Both the position numbers and the translations under genes were made by a program. Source: Clostridium sp. CAG:914 (lineage in GTDB: Bacteria > Bacillota_I > Bacilli_A > RF39 > UBA660). From it: a DNA stretch of 64,000 bases. How positions within the stretch are numbered: the first letter of the stretch is position 1; the number at the start of each line of letters is the position of its first letter. Positions 61,907 through 64,000 of this stretch are shown here, in pieces. The stretch is taken from contig FR902129.1 of the NCBI GenBank assembly GCA_000437895.1, positions 30,953 through 94,952 on the forward strand, written 5' to 3'. Under the pieces are notes generated by a model. That model was not told where the DNA came from. It did no database searches and saw nothing but the letters and a program-made list of their open reading frames with translations.

Positions 61907-62554
61907 ATGAAAATTTTTAAAAGATTAAATTTTAATCCAACGAATATAAATTTGTATTATCAAGCATTTACACATACATCTTATAGTAACGAAAACCCAT
62001 CTTACGTAAGTTATGAAAGACTGGAGTTTTTAGGAGATGCTATACTTGAATTTGTTGTAAGTGACTACCTATATAAAGAAAGACACCTTGAAGAAGGTGT
62101 TATGACTAAGTTAAGAGCAAGCTATGTATGTGAACTTGCCTTAAGTACTTATGCTAAAAATTTAAAACTAGAGGATGATATTAAGTTAGGTGGATGTGAA
62201 ACACAACCTAACAATACTATTCTAGCCGATGTTTTTGAAGCTTTCGTAGCAGCTATGTATTTAGATCAAGGGCTTGAATTTACCAAAAAATTTATTCTTG
62301 AAGTAATGGAACCATATATTGAGAAAAACGTTGATTTTTTACAAGATTATAAATCTAAATTACAAGAATTAGTTCAAACAGACAAAAAAAGTGTTACGTA
62401 CGAAATAATAGATGAAACAGGACCATCACATAATAAAACGTTTACCTGTCAAGTAAAAGTAGGGGATATCGTGATGGGAAAAGGTATTGGTAGTAGTAAA
62501 AAACACGCTGAACAAGAAGCAGCTAAAATGGCATTAGAAAAACAAGCAAAATAA
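61907..62554 (+). CDS. rnc: Ribonuclease III
   Basis: 215-residue double-strand RNA endonuclease for rRNA and mRNA processing. The RNase III signature ERLEFLGDAILEF (38-50) with its acidic residues, a second acidic stretch DVFEAFVAAMYLDQG (catalytic E) and a C-terminal double-stranded RNA-binding domain (about 145-213, SKLQELVQT ... GSSKKHAEQEAAKMAL) are all complete. It is monocistronic: the stop runs into a terminator, and smc or ftsY are not adjacent. Confidence 0.96.
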   Translation: MKIFKRLNFNPTNINLYYQAFTHTSYSNENPSYVSYERLEFLGDAILEFVVSDYLYKERHLEEGVMTKLRASYVCELALSTYAKNLKLEDDIKLGGCETQPNNTILADVFEAFVAAMYLDQGLEFTKKFILEVMEPYIEKNVDFLQDYKSKLQELVQTDKKSVTYEIIDETGPSHNKTFTCQVKVGDIVMGKGIGSSKKHAEQEAAKMALEKQAK

Positions 62555-62576
62555 AAGAATTGTTAGCAATTCTTTT
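62554..62576. terminator. Terminator after rnc (possibly bidirectional)
   Basis: AAAAGAATTG-TTAG-CAATTCTTTT, with T-runs after and A-runs before. Confidence 0.8.
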
Positions 62577-62582
62577 TCTTTT

Positions 62583-63863
62583 TTATTGATTTTGATTATT
62601 CATTTGCATATTTTCACCAGCGGGAACAGTTTGATTAATTAATCTTAGCTTATTTCTTAAACAAGTTTTAGCATTTAATTCATCATCTGCTTCTACCAAT
62701 TTCATTATTTCTTCTAACGATGTAAATCCCGCCATAACCTTATATAAACCATCTTGTATTAATGTAATTACTTCACCATTATATACAAGGTCACGTAATT
62801 GTGCTTTTTTTAGCGATGCATTAATAGCATCTCTAATTTCTGGTGATATTAAAAGTACTTCTTGAATAGCAATTCTTCCCTTATATCCACCAGAACATTC
62901 AGGACAGCCAACAGCTGTATATATTTGATTAACATCAGCTCCTACAAGTTCTTTAAAATATTGTTTTTCAAATGGAGTAGTAGGTCTTATTTTCTTACAT
63001 TTATCACATAATTTTCTAGCTAACTTTTGACTGACAATTCCAGATAAAGCCGAAGCTAGCAAATATCTTTCAACCTCCATATCAAGTAATCTCTCTATAG
63101 TAGTTAAAGAACTATTAGTATGTAATGTAGACAATACTAAATGACCAGTTATAGAAGCTCTAACAGCAATTTGAGCTGTTTCTGTATCTCTAATTTCTCC
63201 AATCATTATAATATTAGGGTCTTGTCTTAAAATACTACGTAATACTGTAGCAAAATCTAATCCAATATCACTATTTATTTGAACTTGATTGATTCCTTCA
63301 ATTTCCATTTCAACCGGATCTTCTACCGTAATAAGATTAGCCCCTTTAACATTTAATTTTTGTAAGAAAGAATATACAGTTGTACTCTTACCACTACCAG
63401 TAGCACCAGTTACTAATATAATTCCATTTGGAGCCCCAATCATTTTCATAATTTTTTTATAATTATCCTCAGAGAAAAATAAATACTCAATTCCTTTTAA
63501 GCTCCTAGAATAGTCAAGAATTCTTATAACTATCTTTTCACCCTTCTTAGTAGGCAAAGAAGATACACGCATATCAAGATCCATTCCCCCAAGATTTGTT
63601 TTAATACCACCATCCTGAGGTAATCTTGTTTCAGTAATATTCATTCCAGACAATATCTTAATTCTTGTAATAACATTATTTTTAACTTCATTAGGAATAT
63701 CAGCATAATCATTTAAAATACCATCAACCCTAATTCTAACTTTTAATGTACTATCTGTATGGTCAAAGTGAATATCACTTGCCCCAAATTTAACAGCATC
63801 CAAAAATATCGAATTAACAACATCTACAACTGGTGTATTTAAAAAATCAATTGTACTATGCAT
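62583..63863 (-). CDS. PilB/GspE-type secretion or pilus ATPase
   Basis: 426 residues from ATG 63863. Domain order: N2 region with SDIHFDHTDSTLKVRIRVDG, Walker A TGATGSGKST (152-161), Asp box EDPVEMEIEGINQVQ, Walker B IIMIGEIRD and the zinc knuckle with CDKCKK and CPECSGG. The N1 domain is absent, so it is the short form. It energises type IV pilus assembly or competence DNA uptake (ComGA-like). The TTG at 63899 lies on the -10 box and cannot be in the mRNA. Partner genes of the cluster would lie beyond a divergent region or elsewhere; none is seen in the window. Confidence 0.93.
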   Translation of the reverse strand: MHSTIDFLNTPVVDVVNSIFLDAVKFGASDIHFDHTDSTLKVRIRVDGILNDYADIPNEVKNNVITRIKILSGMNITETRLPQDGGIKTNLGGMDLDMRVSSLPTKKGEKIVIRILDYSRSLKGIEYLFFSEDNYKKIMKMIGAPNGIILVTGATGSGKSTTVYSFLQKLNVKGANLITVEDPVEMEIEGINQVQINSDIGLDFATVLRSILRQDPNIIMIGEIRDTETAQIAVRASITGHLVLSTLHTNSSLTTIERLLDMEVERYLLASALSGIVSQKLARKLCDKCKKIRPTTPFEKQYFKELVGADVNQIYTAVGCPECSGGYKGRIAIQEVLLISPEIRDAINASLKKAQLRDLVYNGEVITLIQDGLYKVMAGFTSLEEIMKLVEADDELNAKTCLRNKLRLINQTVPAGENMQMNNQNQ

Positions 63864-63898
63864 AGTATCACTCTTTCCATACTTTCTATTCAAATACA

Positions 63899-63927
63899 AT
63901 TATATTATATAATCAAATAAATTTCAA
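63899..63927 (-). promoter_or_regulatory. Promoter of the PilB/GspE gene
   Basis: On the minus strand TTGAAA (complement of 63922-63927), 17-base spacer, TATAAT (63899-63904). The start of transcription is near 63892, which fixes the start codon at 63863. Bases 63928-64000 hold nothing I can support. Confidence 0.75.
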
Positions 63928-64000
63928 CTAAAAATTAAAATTCACAACAAAGAATTATAACACTACGCCAATAAATAGTTAAATATTTATAAAAGATACT

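Noticed and set aside
63864..63899. A longer start (TTG 63899) for the PilB/GspE gene
   Set aside because: TTG overlaps the -10 box of the promoter, so it would not be transcribed.
1..64000. CRISPR arrays, rRNA genes or a prophage
   Set aside because: No spaced direct repeats, no 16S/23S-like stretches and no phage structural or lysis genes were seen. Only one tRNA was found.
1..64000. Mycoplasma code (TGA as Trp)
   Set aside because: Real genes such as the phosphoglycosyltransferase (22454) and the flippase (30837) end in TGA, and Trp is TGG throughout.

Overview
The window is very AT-rich chromosomal DNA from a Bacillota-type bacterium. The core gene order is Gram-positive (secY-adk-map-infA-rpmJ-rpsM-rpsK-rpoA-rplQ, ftsA-ftsZ, rpsP-khpA). 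A forespore-type sigma factor (SigG) with a YlmC/YmxH partner and a SpoVB/MurJ-type flippase point to an endospore-forming lineage or its descendant. TGA acts as a stop (for example at 22454 and 30837) and Trp is TGG, so this is the standard bacterial code and not the Mycoplasma code. No gene fixes the genus; an uncultured gut Bacilli- or Clostridia-like lineage is my inference. Shine-Dalgarno sites are mostly strong, and many promoters carry an extended -10 (TGnTATAAT).

Layout. 1-4.0 kb: end of the spc/alpha ribosomal operon, closed by a terminator facing clpB. 4.0-6.2 kb: clpB without its N-domain, reading leftward from a promoter overlapped by a CIRCE-like operator. 6.5-11.6 kb: HAD hydrolase, recX, lipoprotein, Nudix, an unrecognised 357-residue protein and an ABC exporter. 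11.7-14.1 kb: tRNA-Arg(CCU), a cytosolic transglutaminase-like protein, rpsP-khpA. 14.1-15.1 kb: a decayed HipA-type kinase gene. 15.3-17.6 kb: ftsA-ftsZ. 17.7-33.5 kb: a long surface-glycan operon that makes an amino-sugar nucleotide (4,6-dehydratase, aminotransferase, GNAT), starts the lipid-linked glycan (phosphoglycosyltransferase), extends it (three glycosyltransferases), polymerises it (Wzy-like), flips it (Wzx-like) and decorates it (pyruvyltransferase fused to an FrhB-like iron-sulfur module). 33.5-37.5 kb: a patch of broken genes, an IS91-like remnant and a HigB/HigA-type toxin-antitoxin pair. 37.6-41.1 kb: the glycan control and attachment block (Wzz-like protein, CpsD-like kinase, CpsB-like phosphatase, LCP ligase), so a normally contiguous capsule locus is split. 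41.2-44.3 kb: surface nuclease, a gene graveyard, sigG and ylmC/ymxH. 44.4-47.3 kb: leftward phosphoesterase, CPBP protease and flippase. 47.4-51.6 kb: murC, then a compact bacteriocin locus: a C39-peptidase ABC exporter, a very small accessory membrane protein and two double-glycine precursor peptides. 51.6-64 kb: trpS under a tryptophan T-box, rnr, argS, mutL-miaA, two surface proteins (one a TroA-like lipoprotein with an inserted LysM and no metal-binding histidines), rnc and a PilB/GspE-type ATPase.

The most novel-looking parts are the two-peptide bacteriocin locus with its miniature accessory protein, the LysM-containing TroA-like lipoprotein, the pyruvyltransferase-FrhB fusion, the toxin gene with no ordinary start codon, and the 357-residue protein beside an ABC exporter. 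Function calls rest on motifs read by eye; no database search was run.
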